Shown piece by piece: positions 34,626 through 46,205 of a stretch of DNA of 64,000 nucleotides. The stretch spans positions 5,766,001 through 5,830,000 of the forward strand of contig CM030714.1 in the NCBI GenBank assembly GCA_017979445.1, written 5' to 3'. Position numbers and translations under genes: made by a program. Under the pieces are notes generated by a model, which saw nothing but the letters and a program-made list of their open reading frames with translations, did not search any database and was not told the origin of the DNA. Numbering within the stretch: position 1 is the first letter of the stretch; the number at the start of each line of letters is the position of its first letter. The stretch is from Akebia trifoliata (taxonomy: Eukaryota > Streptophyta > Magnoliopsida > Ranunculales > Lardizabalaceae).

Positions 34626-35300
34626 TTAATTCATGTTAATCCCACATGGCTACTAAACCGTAAGTCCAATAATGATGTTAAATCATTTGGTGATTCATCT
34701 TAACAGAGTTGGTTTTATCTAAAAATTTTGAACACATTTAGATAGTCTGTTTAGAAAATAAAATAAAATAATAACAGCTTTTATTAGAAAAAGATTCATG
34801 ATCTAGAACGGTGTCACCACCGCACCTATAACATAAGAATGGTGACTACGTGGCAAGTTTTAATTGGTGTTTAAAACACATCGGATTCTTCAACAAGCTA
34901 TGCACACAGTCCTATGTGTTTTAAATCCAACCAAAACATATCATGTAGATACCTTTCCTGGCTATAAGAACTGGGCACTGTTCTGGATACAACTCTTAGA
35001 AAAAGGGTATAATAAGAAAACTTTTAAAAGGTCAAGATACAGATTTGTTGTGAAATAGAGTTGGAGTTATAACAAAACTAATAAAATAGGTGATTTGACT
35101 TGTCTAATATGTGACAAATGCGAATAAAGAGTGGATGAGATTGTGTACAATAATAATAGTGATCGAAGTTGTACATGTGGTCCTCAAAGTAGATATTGCT
35201 AGGATTTTCGCATTGAGATGATGAAGAAAAGTATTTATTCTGTAAATATTAGAAAACAGTGATCATTCAAAACTATAATGAAGATCCTTTAGGTCTGAAG
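34626..35300. other. Unassigned intergenic DNA
   Basis: Includes a segment (about 34800-34930) similar to the host repeat around 45729-45820 (ACGGTGTC, ACGTGGCA, AACACATCGG and GCACACAG words). No gene. Confidence 0.35.
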
Positions 35301-35512
35301 ACATGAACAAAAGGTGCATTAGAAGTCCGCTTAATACAATGTTGTCCCCATACTTGAGAACAAAGTAGATTAAATCTTTTTGCCTCGGAATACACAACTG
35401 CATATATTTATGGGGATGTGCAAATGTGTATCTTGAGGTAAAAGATTTATTATTCTAGCACATGCCATGTCAAGAGAGTATCTTGAGTATGCCATGTTGG
35501 AGAGTCAGATTA
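35300..35512. mobile_element. Decayed Mutator-like MITE
   Basis: The right half TTCTAGCACATGCCATGTCAAG, AGAGAGTATCTTGAGTATGCCA and the end CAGATTATCACGACTC match the element at 41706-41927. The left half is too diverged to place its end. Confidence 0.5.
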
Positions 35513-36190
35513 TCACGACTCTTCTTATTTATTCATTTTGTTATGTTTATGCATTGTCTTCCGATGGTAGTCTTGAATTGGTGAAAGAGAGACAAATTTT
35601 GTGACTTTCATCCAAGGGGCAATTTTGCCTTTGTACACTTCATAGATTCATAACCAACTCGTTTTAAAGTTTCTACAAGAGATTCTCAATTTTTCTCCGG
35701 GGAAAGGAGATTGAGATATTGTAACCCTTATTTTTTTTATTAAATAGTAAGCAATCTTGTCAAACCACATAAATCATGTGTTTTCTTTACTTCTAAATTT
35801 TTTTTTTAATCATTATTCTCATTTCTTGCACCATTTTTTTTTTTTTAATGGATTATGTTTGATGCATTCTTAAGATGTCTGGTGTAATATCTGAGAACCG
35901 AACTTCATGAGCTCAAGTATGAATGCAACCCTGAAACCTGTCCGAAGGGGAGATAATTAAAGAGTCGAAGATTGCGTTTTGAACATTTTATGTCAAGAGC
36001 TTGAAATCCCAATGTATTTTGCCCACATCCAGATTCATGTTCAAAATGCTGAAAAAATTTCAATATGGCTATGAATCACCCATCAGGCTTACTTGGTTTG
36101 AATTCGAGCTTGCAGTTTGTCACACATGAACAAACCCAATTTGTAAGAGTAGGAAGTGATATATGATTCTTCTATAAGTTTAGTTTGGTT

Positions 36191-36366
36191 CAGGGGCGAA
36201 TTTACAGAAGGAGCACATGCCCCCACAAGAATTTTCAAAGTCTATGGATTAATGAACTATTATAGATATTAGCGATGGATAGAAAAATCCGTCACTAATT
36301 CCCCCAAAAATATTTTTTTTCCACTCTTAGCTTCCCCTACATGGACAAAATCCTGACTCTGCCCCC
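36191..36366. mobile_element. hAT MITE (176 bp)
   Basis: The left end is CAGGGGCGAATTTACAG. The right end, in reverse complement, is GGGGCAGAGTCAGGATTTTG. The flanks GTTTGGTT and CTTTGATT agree at 6 of 8 positions. It shares the ATTTTCAAAG..TATGGAT block with 33259-33498. Confidence 0.6.
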
Positions 36367-37021
36367 GCTTTGATTCCCTAATTTTTTCGCTAAATAAATT
36401 AACATTCAAATGCATATGCCACCTACTTAGTGTTCTTTTACTATTGTAATAAGGGAAGGGTGAGTTTTATTGATACAAAACTATGTTATGTAAATCTTTC
36501 AAAAATCGTTAGGTTAGGCTTCTTTTTTATGGAAATAATATTATCCATCTTTGGTAGAACACCCTTTGAAAATAGTCCAAGGGCAAGTCATCTCGGTATC
36601 GTTCATAGATGAGACTAGAAGTCAAAACCAATATTTAATTATTTTGTTCTATGAGACAACAAAATCAGGATTTAATTTCTTCACCTTCAATTTATTCTCT
36701 GGTTTTTCTTCTTATTGTTTTCCTTCCCAAAATATATGCACTATTTTTCCACAAACAATTATGAAATTCTTAAAGAAGTCAACCCCTCTCACTCCCTCCC
36801 CCAAATAATAATAATATTAATATATAAAGAAAATTGGATTGGGTCTGCATCACTGAACCCCAACCTTCGAGTTGGGGGCACGGTGCCCCCTACTACCATC
36901 CAGCCAATTCAAGGGGAGTTAGACCTGTGAGATTCACTCCTTGATGTATCATCCCTTTTCCCAACAAAGTACAAGGCATAAACATAATCTTCCTTTCTTA
37001 TATAACATTAGGTCAAGTTCT

Positions 37022-38125
37022 ATTAACCAACCAACTACTCCAAAAGATCGATTTGTTTGAGAAGGGGAGAACTATGAATATAAGAGTGTCATGAAACTTA
37101 ATTGGGGTATGACGCTGTAGGCACCAAAATTTTGATGAAACCCTTACAAATTTTATAAATAAAAATCCCTAATTTTATTAATGGGCCTCAGATCCAAATT
37201 GAGTCCATTAACTGGGTACGTGCCCCCTACAAGCTTGAATTTTGGGCATTCGCAGATAAAGTCCATGATCTAAACAAAACCAAGTGATCCACATAAAAAT
37301 TGGGCCTTACACCCAAACAAACGAGTTCGGCCCAATAATGATCCATAGAATCCTTAAAATGGGATTTGGACAAATTTAGCCTTTTAAACAAATCAATTAA
37401 ACCTCTTTAAGTTGGGGTATAATTAGAAAGCTAAATTATTTTAAGTCTATAAATACAAGAGCCTCTCTCATGGAGAGGGAATCTGGATCACTTTATCTCA
37501 GAAGATAAAAGCTCTCTCTCTAGAGAAGAAGAAGCTCTCAAGCCCTCCTCCAGAGATAAAACAAGGTTCTCCAGAGATCCGGACTCCAACTAAAGAGAAG
37601 ATCAAGTATAAATCCCTTCTCCGGAAGTTAATAAAACATTCTCAACCGATAAAGCTCGAAACCCGGAGAGAAGAAAATCTACATAAGCCTCTACAGAAGA
37701 TTAAACACAAAACAAAGCCAATGTCAAAGCATCCTTCCCAGTCGATAAAGCGCGAAGCCCGGAGAGAAGAAAAGCTACATACATCATCACTATTCTTGTA
37801 CTTGACTGTTAATCAGAGGAAACACTGAGATCTGTATCCACTTTTCATCAAAAATCAATAAAATCATTTACGATCTTATTTCACGAATCTCGAGGTAGAT
37901 CCGTTGAAATTTGTTGTCGACAGACGCAACTGAGAGTGGAGTGGAGAAAATCTCAACACTCTTCAAGCATAAAAGTTGAAAGATTCGAACCCATGACTCA
38001 TACAAATCTAACACTTTGATATCATGTTGACAATCATTTAATCCAAAAGATTGATTTATTGAAAAAAGGAAAAATTATAAATATAAGAAACTCACGGGAC
38101 TTAATTGGAGTATGTTGCACCCGAG
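37022..38125. repeat. Older repeat pair flanking the solo LTR
   Basis: A segment at about 37022-37113 (CCAAAAGATCGATTTGTTTGAG, TATAAGAG and CTTAATTGGGGTATG cores) recurs at about 38035-38110 on the far side of the solo LTR. An ATATCATGTTGACAATC word, usual at Copia-type primer sites, sits just before the second copy. Possibly an old TRIM-like element that received the LTR. Confidence 0.45.
37116..37922 (+). mobile_element. Solo LTR (Ty3/gypsy-like, 807 bp)
   Basis: It starts TGTAGGCACCAAAATTTTG and ends TTGTTGTCGACA. A perfect 5-bp duplication GACGC lies on each side (37111-37115 and 37923-37927). Inside are TATA-like TCTATAAATACAAG (about 37444) and AATAAAATC near the end, plus two internal repeats around GATAAAGC.CGAA.CCCGGAG. 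There is no internal domain, so it arose by LTR-LTR recombination. The orientation is inferred from TATA and poly(A) signal order. Confidence 0.85.
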
Positions 38126-38439
38126 AGTGGAGAAAATATACACTCAACAAGCTCTTATTTGATCCCAAATCCCGATCCATATTTAATAATCATACCCGTT
38201 TCACAACCTCAAAAAGACTTTCCATCTTTTTGAAATGACATGGATCTTGTACCCCGGCCCAGGTGTTGGTTAATTCCTTGCGGCAGCATTTATCCATTGA
38301 TGTGTAAATTTACTATGTGCTAAAGTTCTGTACCCATGTCAACCCTCAATGCTGCTCCATATGTAGCAATTATTTTATCCATTTTGTAGAAACCATTTTG
38401 CCTGAATAAAATTACATGAAATAAATGAGTCTCTCTCTA

Positions 38440-39570
38440 CTGATTTTAAGTTTAAGTGAAGTTCACGTAGGCTACTTACCCTAATGTAGGCCATGGATAG
38501 ACTTGTACCAATCTTTTTCCTCTTATTCTAGGTGGGTCCTACTATAAGCACAAAAACTCACCTCACATTATTTATTGGAGATCCAAAGTCCAAACCCATC
38601 TTACCTTTTACCGCCACTTCTCATTATTTGTGGTCCACCCATCCCCAAATGAAAGCTTGTGGTCCTCTGTCTTGTGTAAAGGGCCAACACCAAGGAGAGG
38701 GGCTTGTACTTACAAAACAGTTTTGATCCCTTTTTTATTTGTAAACAAAGGGAAAAGTCTTAGCTCAGATACGTGAAGAATGTGAAAAACAATAAAAGTG
38801 GGAGCCCATGTTCTTTGTCTTTTAACCTAAATTCCTTAAATAATGGGTTCTTCTTTAGTTTTGTTTTGCTTTTATTGGTGTCAGTCAAATTGGTTAAAAA
38901 CTCATTTGTTTTGCTTATTTGGGTGTGAAATTATGATAGAATGTATTAAATTTGTTTTGGATTATAAAGAAAAATTACATAATTGTAGGGTTGAAATGAC
39001 TATTGACTGCATGTGCTAAGTTCCTCGATCCAACTTAAGCTTACTGAATAAGGAATGCGAGAATAAACCGAATTTCTTCATTAAAATATTTCTTCTAATC
39101 ATCATCTACGCCTTATTTCAAATATTAGGTTCTACTTCGATGGACCACATTGGTCCGAGTGACGAACCTGTGAGCAAGGATTTGTCAACCTCAGCCCCAT
39201 TTTATATGTTCAACTCTAGCTTAACTCCACGATGAAGGTGAAGCCCAAACCAAAGCCCCTTGTGTGCCTTTCCTTGCATTAAACTCTATTTCCTAACCGT
39301 ATATGCCCACATTCTGCATGAAACAAGCCCATTAAAATGTCTATTTTCATCCCTCTCTTTTTTTTTTTTTTGGTAAGAACCTGTAATATATTATAAACAA
39401 TTTTCTTTTTTGGTAAAACTTAAATAATCTAATTAGACCACCTCACCAGCTGGAAATTGGAGCTTGTAGGCCCAATGCATTTTGCATGATTTAGGGTACT
39501 ACTTTAATCAGGATGAAAAGACCCGGCCTGACCCATTAAAAGTCTGTTCTTCAACACCACAAGGCCGGCC
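38440..39570. repeat. Segmental duplication, copy B (5' part)
   Basis: Counterpart of 29425-31690: GCTACTTACCCTAATGTAGG, AAATGAAAGCTTGTGGTC, GTCAAATTGGTTAAAAACTCAT, GGGTGTGAAATTATGATAGA, GGGTTGAAATGACTATTGACT and CTGACCCATTAAAA, in order. It is shorter because it lacks the 30.2-31.2 kb insertions. Confidence 0.75.
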
Positions 39571-39991
39571 ATTAACAATTCTTATGAAAAGGTCTACGTA
39601 TTAAAGAACTAAAGTCATCCCTTCAGTTGCCTAAATTTATAAAAATGTGAGATGAATTTACTACATCTTTTTGTTTGATTCTTTAAAATAGTATGAGTTT
39701 TAATTAATGGAGCAGCTCAACAAGTTGGGTCTGGATCAAGGTTAACCCCAAAACCAACCCGAACTTTAGTTCAGCTAACCAAGCCTGGGCCCAACCTGAC
39801 TCTTGCCATGGATAGTAAATCTGTGCCCAACCCCAAGTCGGTTTGTCTAGGGTTGAGTCAAGTTGGTTGAATGGGGTGAGAGGACATATCAAATGTAACT
39901 TGTCAATCAATAGTATCTATATGATAGTAGTTTACTAGTTTAGCAACTTACTAAAAGTAGGCCAATAGCTAATTGTAGGCTATATTTATTA

Positions 39992-40140
39992 GAATCGTGA
40001 TAATCTAACGAACTTTTTTGTACACTCCCCTCACAAAACCATGGATCCATTGCTCCAGGATACCCAAGGACAAATAGTTATGGTTTTATATGGTTCTGTG
40101 AAGAGAGTATATAAAAAAGAGCGTCAGATTATCACGACTC
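39992..40140. mobile_element. Mutator-like MITE (149 bp)
   Basis: The ends are GAATCGTGATAATCTAACG and, in reverse complement, GAGTCGTGATAATCTGACG. It is flanked by TATTTATTA (39983-39991) and TATTTATTT (40141-40149), a 9-bp duplication with one mismatch. It is the same family as 41706-41927. Confidence 0.75.
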
Positions 40141-40628
40141 TATTTATTTTTAATAAATACATAGATATTTATTATGATTGTGACTGAGTTACTTATTATC
40201 ATGACTAGTTTTAGGCGAATAAAATTAAGGGGTTTTGGTTATAGATTAAAAATGATGGTATTTAGGTTGTTTTTTGTAAGTCTAGAAAAGAATAACTATG
40301 TCAAAGAGAGTATGTCATCCGTTTAAAAATTCACCAAAATGTAGAGGGTGTCTAATCACCCAAAACATCGGGGAGTGGGTAAGGGGAGCAAGATCAAAGG
40401 GGGTATCTCATTATGTTGAAAATGTAGCGGTTATCTAAAATATTCAATAGAAAGTAGAGAGTTGTCTAAACTAAATCACCAAAAAAATTAAGGGGAAGGG
40501 GAGGAGTTGGGCAGGCGGAGAAGGGGGAGGTATCTCATATAGTCACCAAAACATAAAGGGGTGTCTAAATCACACAATAATTTGAGTACTCCTCGATGAG
40601 CTCCAATCTTGGAATATATGAGTTGCGC

Positions 40629-40780
40629 TGGAGTAACATTGAAACTGACATTGTTTGGGACATTGGTTTGCACATAACCATAGATGCTTCTCACTCGTTT
40701 CTCGATGGAAGCATCTATGGTACTATAGACACATCCACATCAGCAATGTCTGAAACGATGTCAATTTCAATGTTACTTCA
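40629..40780. mobile_element. Foldback MITE (152 bp)
   Basis: The arms TGGAGTAACATTGAAACTGA and, in reverse complement, TGAAGTAACATTGAAATTGA pair. They continue through GACATTG to CCATAGATGCTTC and GAAGCATCTATGG around the loop. A half copy lies at about 41345-41430. It is related to 24233-24439. Confidence 0.7.
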
Positions 40781-40854
40781 ATAGTTTCCTATTTATAGGA
40801 TCGGGTTCAATAAACATCATTTTAGACAAAGTTTCGTCTTATATGACTAAAAAG

Positions 40855-41067
40855 TTTCATAATGGGCTCATAGAGATCATCCTCACAACAACAAAAAATC
40901 AGCTCATTCTGAAACTTCTAACCCCATGTAAAGTGGTTACAAATTAACGGTAAAAAAATAATGGTTCACGATTCTTCAACTTATAAACTTGGGTTAGAAA
41001 TTTCAAAATGGGTTGATTTTTTGTAAGGATGATTTTCTCACCATAGAGATCATCCTCACAAAAAATC

Positions 41068-41124
<57 letters not shown>

Positions 41125-41148
41125 ATCATCCTCACAAAAAACCAAGCC

Positions 41149-41203
<55 letters not shown>

Positions 41204-41215
41204 AGAATACATCAC
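40855..41215. mobile_element. Decayed long-TIR MITE with TA expansions
   Basis: Shares GATCATCCTCACA..AAAAATCAGCTCATT, GAAACTTCTAACCC, GGTTAGAAATTTCAAAATG and GATTTTTTGTAAGGATGAT with the MITE at 4368-4735. Two (TA)n tracts (about 41070-41120 and 41151-41201) sit in it and create meaningless Tyr-Ile ORFs. Confidence 0.65.
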
Positions 41216-41705
41216 ATATCCTCACAATAGATCTCAATCATTGGATTTCGTATTTTATGGGTTAGAATTTTTTTTATTTTTTATGAGTCATTATTGTGAG
41301 CTATTGATCTCTCTTTAGACCTAAATCCTATATGTAAATATGGGTAACGTTGAAGTAACATTGTGGGGGACATTTCTGACGTGGAAGTGTGTAGGAATCA
41401 TAGATGTTTTTCATCGTTACTCCAACACGACTTTATAAATATCGAAAGAAGGTTGGGACATCCAAGGGTATGAGATCCTTTCGGGTTCCAAACTTTGGGC
41501 TCTTATTCATTTTTCTTATCAAATAATTTGCAAATGATTTCATTAAAAAGAATTGTATGCATGGGGCATACACTACGAGTGCAATGGGAATGTTAAATTT
41601 GTAGTCCCCATCATGTCTCCAATACAATATCTCTGACCTTTGGGTAATAAACTTGTAATTTGTATTTTCTTTCTATTTTGATATACATATATTATATTTA
41701 TTTAA

Positions 41706-41927
41706 GAGTTGTGATAATCTAACTCCCCACAAGGCATATTCAAAATACTCTCTTGACATGGCATGTGCTAGAACCATAGGTTTTATGCATCGCGATACAC
41801 ATCCACATAAAATCTATGGTGATGTGTAGATGTGTATCACAAGGCATAAAACCTATGGTTCTAGCACATGCCACGCTAGGAGAGTATTTTGAGTATGCCA
41901 CGTGGGGGAGTTATAAAATCATTACTC
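41706..41927. mobile_element. Mutator-like MITE (222 bp) with perfect 9-bp duplication
   Basis: TTTATTTAA flanks both sides (41697-41705 and 41928-41936). The ends are GAGTTGTGATAATCTAACTCC and, in reverse complement, GAGTAATGATTTTATAACTCC. The arms extend about 95 bp through GGCATGTGCTAGAACCATAGG. There is no coding capacity. Confidence 0.85.
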
Positions 41928-41936
41928 TTTATTTAA

Positions 41937-43891
41937 TTCAAAGTTCTTCTCATTCATTTTGATTGAATTATTTTAGTTGCTTAAAACAATATGTTCATTG
42001 CACCGATACAAAAAATCAATGTGTTCTTTGCAATTGACACTCAAGGGTTGAGTAAAAAGAATGAATAGGTCATAAAAGAAAAGATTATTTATTTTTAATT
42101 AGAGAACAACCTTGGTATGAATGAATGCAGGATGGGATTGAATTGGCTAAGATCTCCTTTCCAACTTTTCATATACATTAAGAACTTGATTCTTAGTTGT
42201 AGTTTAGAGGTAGCAATTTAATGGGTTCACATTAAAGAAAAAGACTCAAATCGTGAGCCTTACATTTGACAATCTCCCCAGTGACTATTTATAAAAGGTA
42301 AGTTCTCTAATGATTATAAAAGTTTTTGGTATTTTTAAAATATTGTTATTATCGACACAATTATCATATAATGTTGATAAAATATCATCAAATTGTTAAT
42401 TCAACGTTAGCAACATTTTAAAAATATGAATTTTTTTTTTTTTTTTTTTTAACTATTTGAAAATTTGCCCATTTATAAATTTTTCTAATAATTAATATTA
42501 TAATTTGTTGATGGAAAATGAAAACATGAGAAGAGGAAAGTACGATTATGATTTCTTCAGGGCATTAATGGTATTACATAATACATGATGTAATACTTCG
42601 TCATTCAACCTTTTTGAAGTCCAATAAAGATACTCCAAACACAGTTTTCCTACGTATCAGTGCTGTCCATATGGGATTAGTACAGGGTTTGCTGGGGATT
42701 CTTTTCTGCTCGGGGTACCTCGAATCTAACTGTCTGTGTCGTGGAGTGCCGCAAACATTGGCTGAGAAGAGGCTAGTGTTTTCCAAGATATTATTACCTT
42801 CCAAGCGGTCTCTTCATAGTCAAATCAAGATACATACACTACCTAGTGGCGCTGCCGCAGGCGGGTGAGCAAAGGTTGACTCCAACAACCTCGCGTCATG
42901 TGTCGGCATAGTTAGTTTGCATTTTGCCTCTAGTATATGGGAAAAAAAATAAAAATGCCCATTCAAATCGGATTGAATGTGGGTATTGATATTGACCGAT
43001 CCAATCTGCCCGAATTCAAATTTAATATAATTATATTTTAAAATTATTTCTTATCTTGATTTTTTTCACACTCATAATTTATATTTCAATATGAATGTTT
43101 TCGTTATCAATGTACTTCTACTTACTTAATAATATATATATATATATATGAGATGAGATTATATGGACTGAAAGACTATCTATCACTATGGACCACATGC
43201 CAATGTGTTATCCAAAACCACCATCAAGTGCTACGTGTATGTAGAGCATACAATTTTATGAACTTCAAAATAAAAAATTGAAAAAAGAGATATTTTACAC
43301 TGATAGATTTAAAATTTAAATATGAGAATTCTAATTTTAAACTCAAGATCTAGCCCAATTTTTTTTCAAACCCATTCTAGACCACAAATCAAGAGGGATG
43401 AGATGTCGATTGGACTCATGTGGTAGTCTACATGGCTCAAATGTGGACCTTGGTCCATATTCTACATGGTCCCCCAATCTATGTAATCTTTTTCCTATGC
43501 ATATACACTAAAATTTTCTCGTGCCTACAACATGAGCATCCTCGTTAAGGTAAATGAGAAAGTTTAGTAAAATTAGAGGGATATTATTGAAAATATGAGA
43601 GGAGGAAAGACAATAAAGTTGAAAATGAATAAAAGGAAAAAAATAAAGTAGGATTGTGTAACGTCTCAATTTTTAACCCTACAAAACTCTAGTAATTACA
43701 GTTGTAAACAACCCAATTTGCCCCTCTAAAAAAGGCCCATAAAAATATCTTTTTTACAATCAAAAGACTTAAGAGTCTAATTTTCGAAATTCCCATAATA
43801 AAATGACTTAAAGCCTTTTAATTGGCCCATGAATTTACACGTACTTTTGTGAATAAGAAATGCAAGAAATTATTAACCCTATAATGACAAT
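41937..43891. other. Unassigned intergenic DNA, including duplication copy B end
   Basis: About 42510-42630 matches 34440-34625 (segmental duplication). A more GC-rich segment at 42620-42900 has overlapping ORFs on both strands with no recognised domain, possibly a transposon fragment. The rest is AT-rich. Confidence 0.4.
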
Positions 43892-44401
43892 TAGGGGTCT
43901 AATTTGGTCCAGTTCAAATCGATAGCTTTGGGGTGGTTTAGAACAAGTTGTGATTCAATTCCAGGTTACGAAAATGGAGAACCGATCAATTTGGTTCGGT
44001 TCTAAGATCAAGCTTGTATAGAACCGAATCAAACTGAGAACCGAATACTTATGCAATAAATAAATATATATGTATATAATGATTATTATGAATTATTTTA
44101 GGAGTTAGGACATAGATTAATGATCTTTTATGGATAAACTAGAGATTTTTTCTAGATAGATTAGTGATTTATTGTATGAAATTTTATATTTATTTTTTCA
44201 TTAAAAGATGTTACTTACAATTTATAGAATATTGACAACCCACAGAACTGAACCAAACTGACTTTAGTTCGGTTTGGGTTGGTTTGGTTCCAATGGAATT
44301 TGGTTTGGTTCTAGTTTTTATTTAGTGGAACCAACCTATATCTGTCGGTTTGAGGTGTTTGATTCCAATTTGACCTCAAACCGGACCGAGTTTCACCCCT
44401 A
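43892..44401. mobile_element. hAT-like non-autonomous element (510 bp)
   Basis: The ends are TAGGGGTCTAATTTGG and, in reverse complement, TAGGGGTGAAACTCGG. Many GGTTCGGTT/AACCGAA and TTGGTTTGG words lie near the ends, as in 28116-29167. The 8-bp flanks do not match well, so the insertion is old. Confidence 0.65.
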
Positions 44402-45720
44402 GCAACGATCATGGGTTGGCCGTCATTATAAGATTAATAATTTAAAAATAGGAAAAAATGCCTACAAACAACTATTGATTGCTTGTTTCTATACGGTTAA
44501 CAATTTAAAATAATAAAAAAATTAGAAAAAAAAATGTCGATAGGGATGGCCAAAGAATGGTCCATGAGAAAGATTTTGATTTCCAAAAGGAAAAGAGAAA
44601 ATAGCAGGGGAACCAAAGCATGGTAAGCCCATTGACTAATAATGCATTGGAGAGATATGAAGTCAAAGATGAGACTATTTTGCTCGAGACCATAAAAACG
44701 ATATGATTTTGGGTAGGTTGTATATCCTTTTACATATGGAACATTACTATTGTGTAACAAATTTGGAGAGATTTTCTCTAAGTTGCATCTACAAATAAGG
44801 CATACAAAAGATATTGGGAGATTTTCTCTCAGTTAAAGCTAGCCCAAAGATGAAATAATCCATATTCAGTCAATTAGGTGACTCAGTGTTTTTTTCTTTT
44901 CTTTTCTAAATAATTAGGTTACTCATAATTAAGATTCTATGTTTTTATTTTTTCTTTTTTGTTGTTGTTGTAAAATTGTACTTTTTGCTAAAACATCAAA
45001 GGTTTGGGTCTGGATCAGAATCAATTTGACAAGTAGTCTATTTCATAACTTATTGATTTGGAAACAACAATCTCCCAGTCCAATAAAGAACAAAATGTGA
45101 GATGACAAGATCCCATTAGGGTTGTTGCACCTTTTCTCAAATCTTGTTATGATGCTTTAGGAGTTGATCCTTCCTACATCCTTTTCCCTAAAATAATAGA
45201 ACGTGCTCCCAAATTTTTGAGCCCGCTCTATATGAAAAATATCACTCTATTGATAATATTGAGTTTATTTTTCTTAAACAAGAATTTTCTTTATTTCTTT
45301 AATTCTTTATGTCCTTAAAAATAATTATTACAATGAAATATTGGTGCTTTTTGCAACTAAAGGATTACAATAACTTGATACTAGAAAAATTAAAATATTA
45401 TAACAATTACAGGATATATTGGAAATCTTCAAAATAGAAGAAATTGCAATTGTTAAAGACTTACTACTACTAGCACCACTGATAATAATAATAGTTGTAG
45501 AAAATGTTGTCAAACTGTGGGCATGAGGTGGGTAAAAATATAGCTAAGTTATGACCCATGGTAGTGTTTTCATGACCCACTTTAGTTAGTTAAAATAAAT
45601 TTACTTTCTTATAAAATATCATTTTTAAATAATGAAAGAAGTTTTTCTTTTGAAATATGAATAATACAAAAAGAAACGAACCATGCTCTAAAAGGGATCC
45701 ACGATAAATATTTTTGAACT
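44402..45720. other. Unassigned intergenic DNA
   Basis: A GGGAGATTTTCTCTA/CAGTT direct repeat occurs twice at about 44765-44840. No gene recognised. Short antisense ORFs (44497-44760 and 45328-45513) are AT-rich and without motifs. Confidence 0.4.
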
Positions 45721-46205
45721 TGAGTCGCGATCGAGAACGATGTCCCGTTCCAATAACAATGTTAGGTGTCTACATGGCACATTTTTATTGGAGTTCAAAC
45801 ACATTGGGTTGTGTGCACAGCTTGGTTAAGGGGACCGGATCCTCTGTGGTACTTTTTTCTTGAGGCTCCCTGTAGTTTGGATGGGCAGTTGATAGAGTGC
45901 CACATGGTATAGAGACCAAAATCCATTTGTGAAATTTTCAAGCTATAGTAACCATTCATTTGAAATTCATATCATCAAATTGAAGAAGATGTGTTTTTAA
46001 TTTTTGTTTCCCAGATCTGATCCAAGTCATGATCAATACATGACTGATGTATAGATTGTGCTTTTCATCATTATCTCTCTACCATTGATGGAGTACTACA
46101 GGGAACTACAGGAAAATGGTACCATAGAGGATCCGCTTCCTTGGTTAAGAGCCCTAGGTGTTTCAAATTCCAACAACAACGTGCCATGTAGACACCTTAC
46201 CTTAT
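45720..46205. repeat. Foldback repeat interrupted by a Mutator-like MITE
   Basis: The outer left part (AGGTGTCTACATGGCAC, AACACATTGGG) and the outer right part (GTGCCATGTAGACACCTTA, TAGGTGTTTCAAATTCC) are inverted relatives. They are separated only by the insertion 45831-46140. A related segment occurs at about 34800-34930. Confidence 0.55.
45831..46140. mobile_element. Mutator-like MITE (310 bp), perfect 9-bp duplication
   Basis: TTGGTTAAG flanks both sides (45822-45830 and 46141-46149). The ends are GGGACCGGATCCTCTGTGG and, in reverse complement, GGAAGCGGATCCTCTATGG, continuing through GTAC..TTTTC and CCCTGTAGT for about 46 bp. A second copy lies at 61422-61585 in the AG-gene intron. Confidence 0.85.

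Noticed and set aside
40944..41318. Tyr-Ile repeat ORFs on both strands
   Set aside because: Translation of the two TA microsatellites inside a MITE copy.
42601..42868. Overlapping ORFs on both strands in a GC-richer patch
   Set aside because: No domain, no start context, no splice support. More likely part of an unknown transposon.
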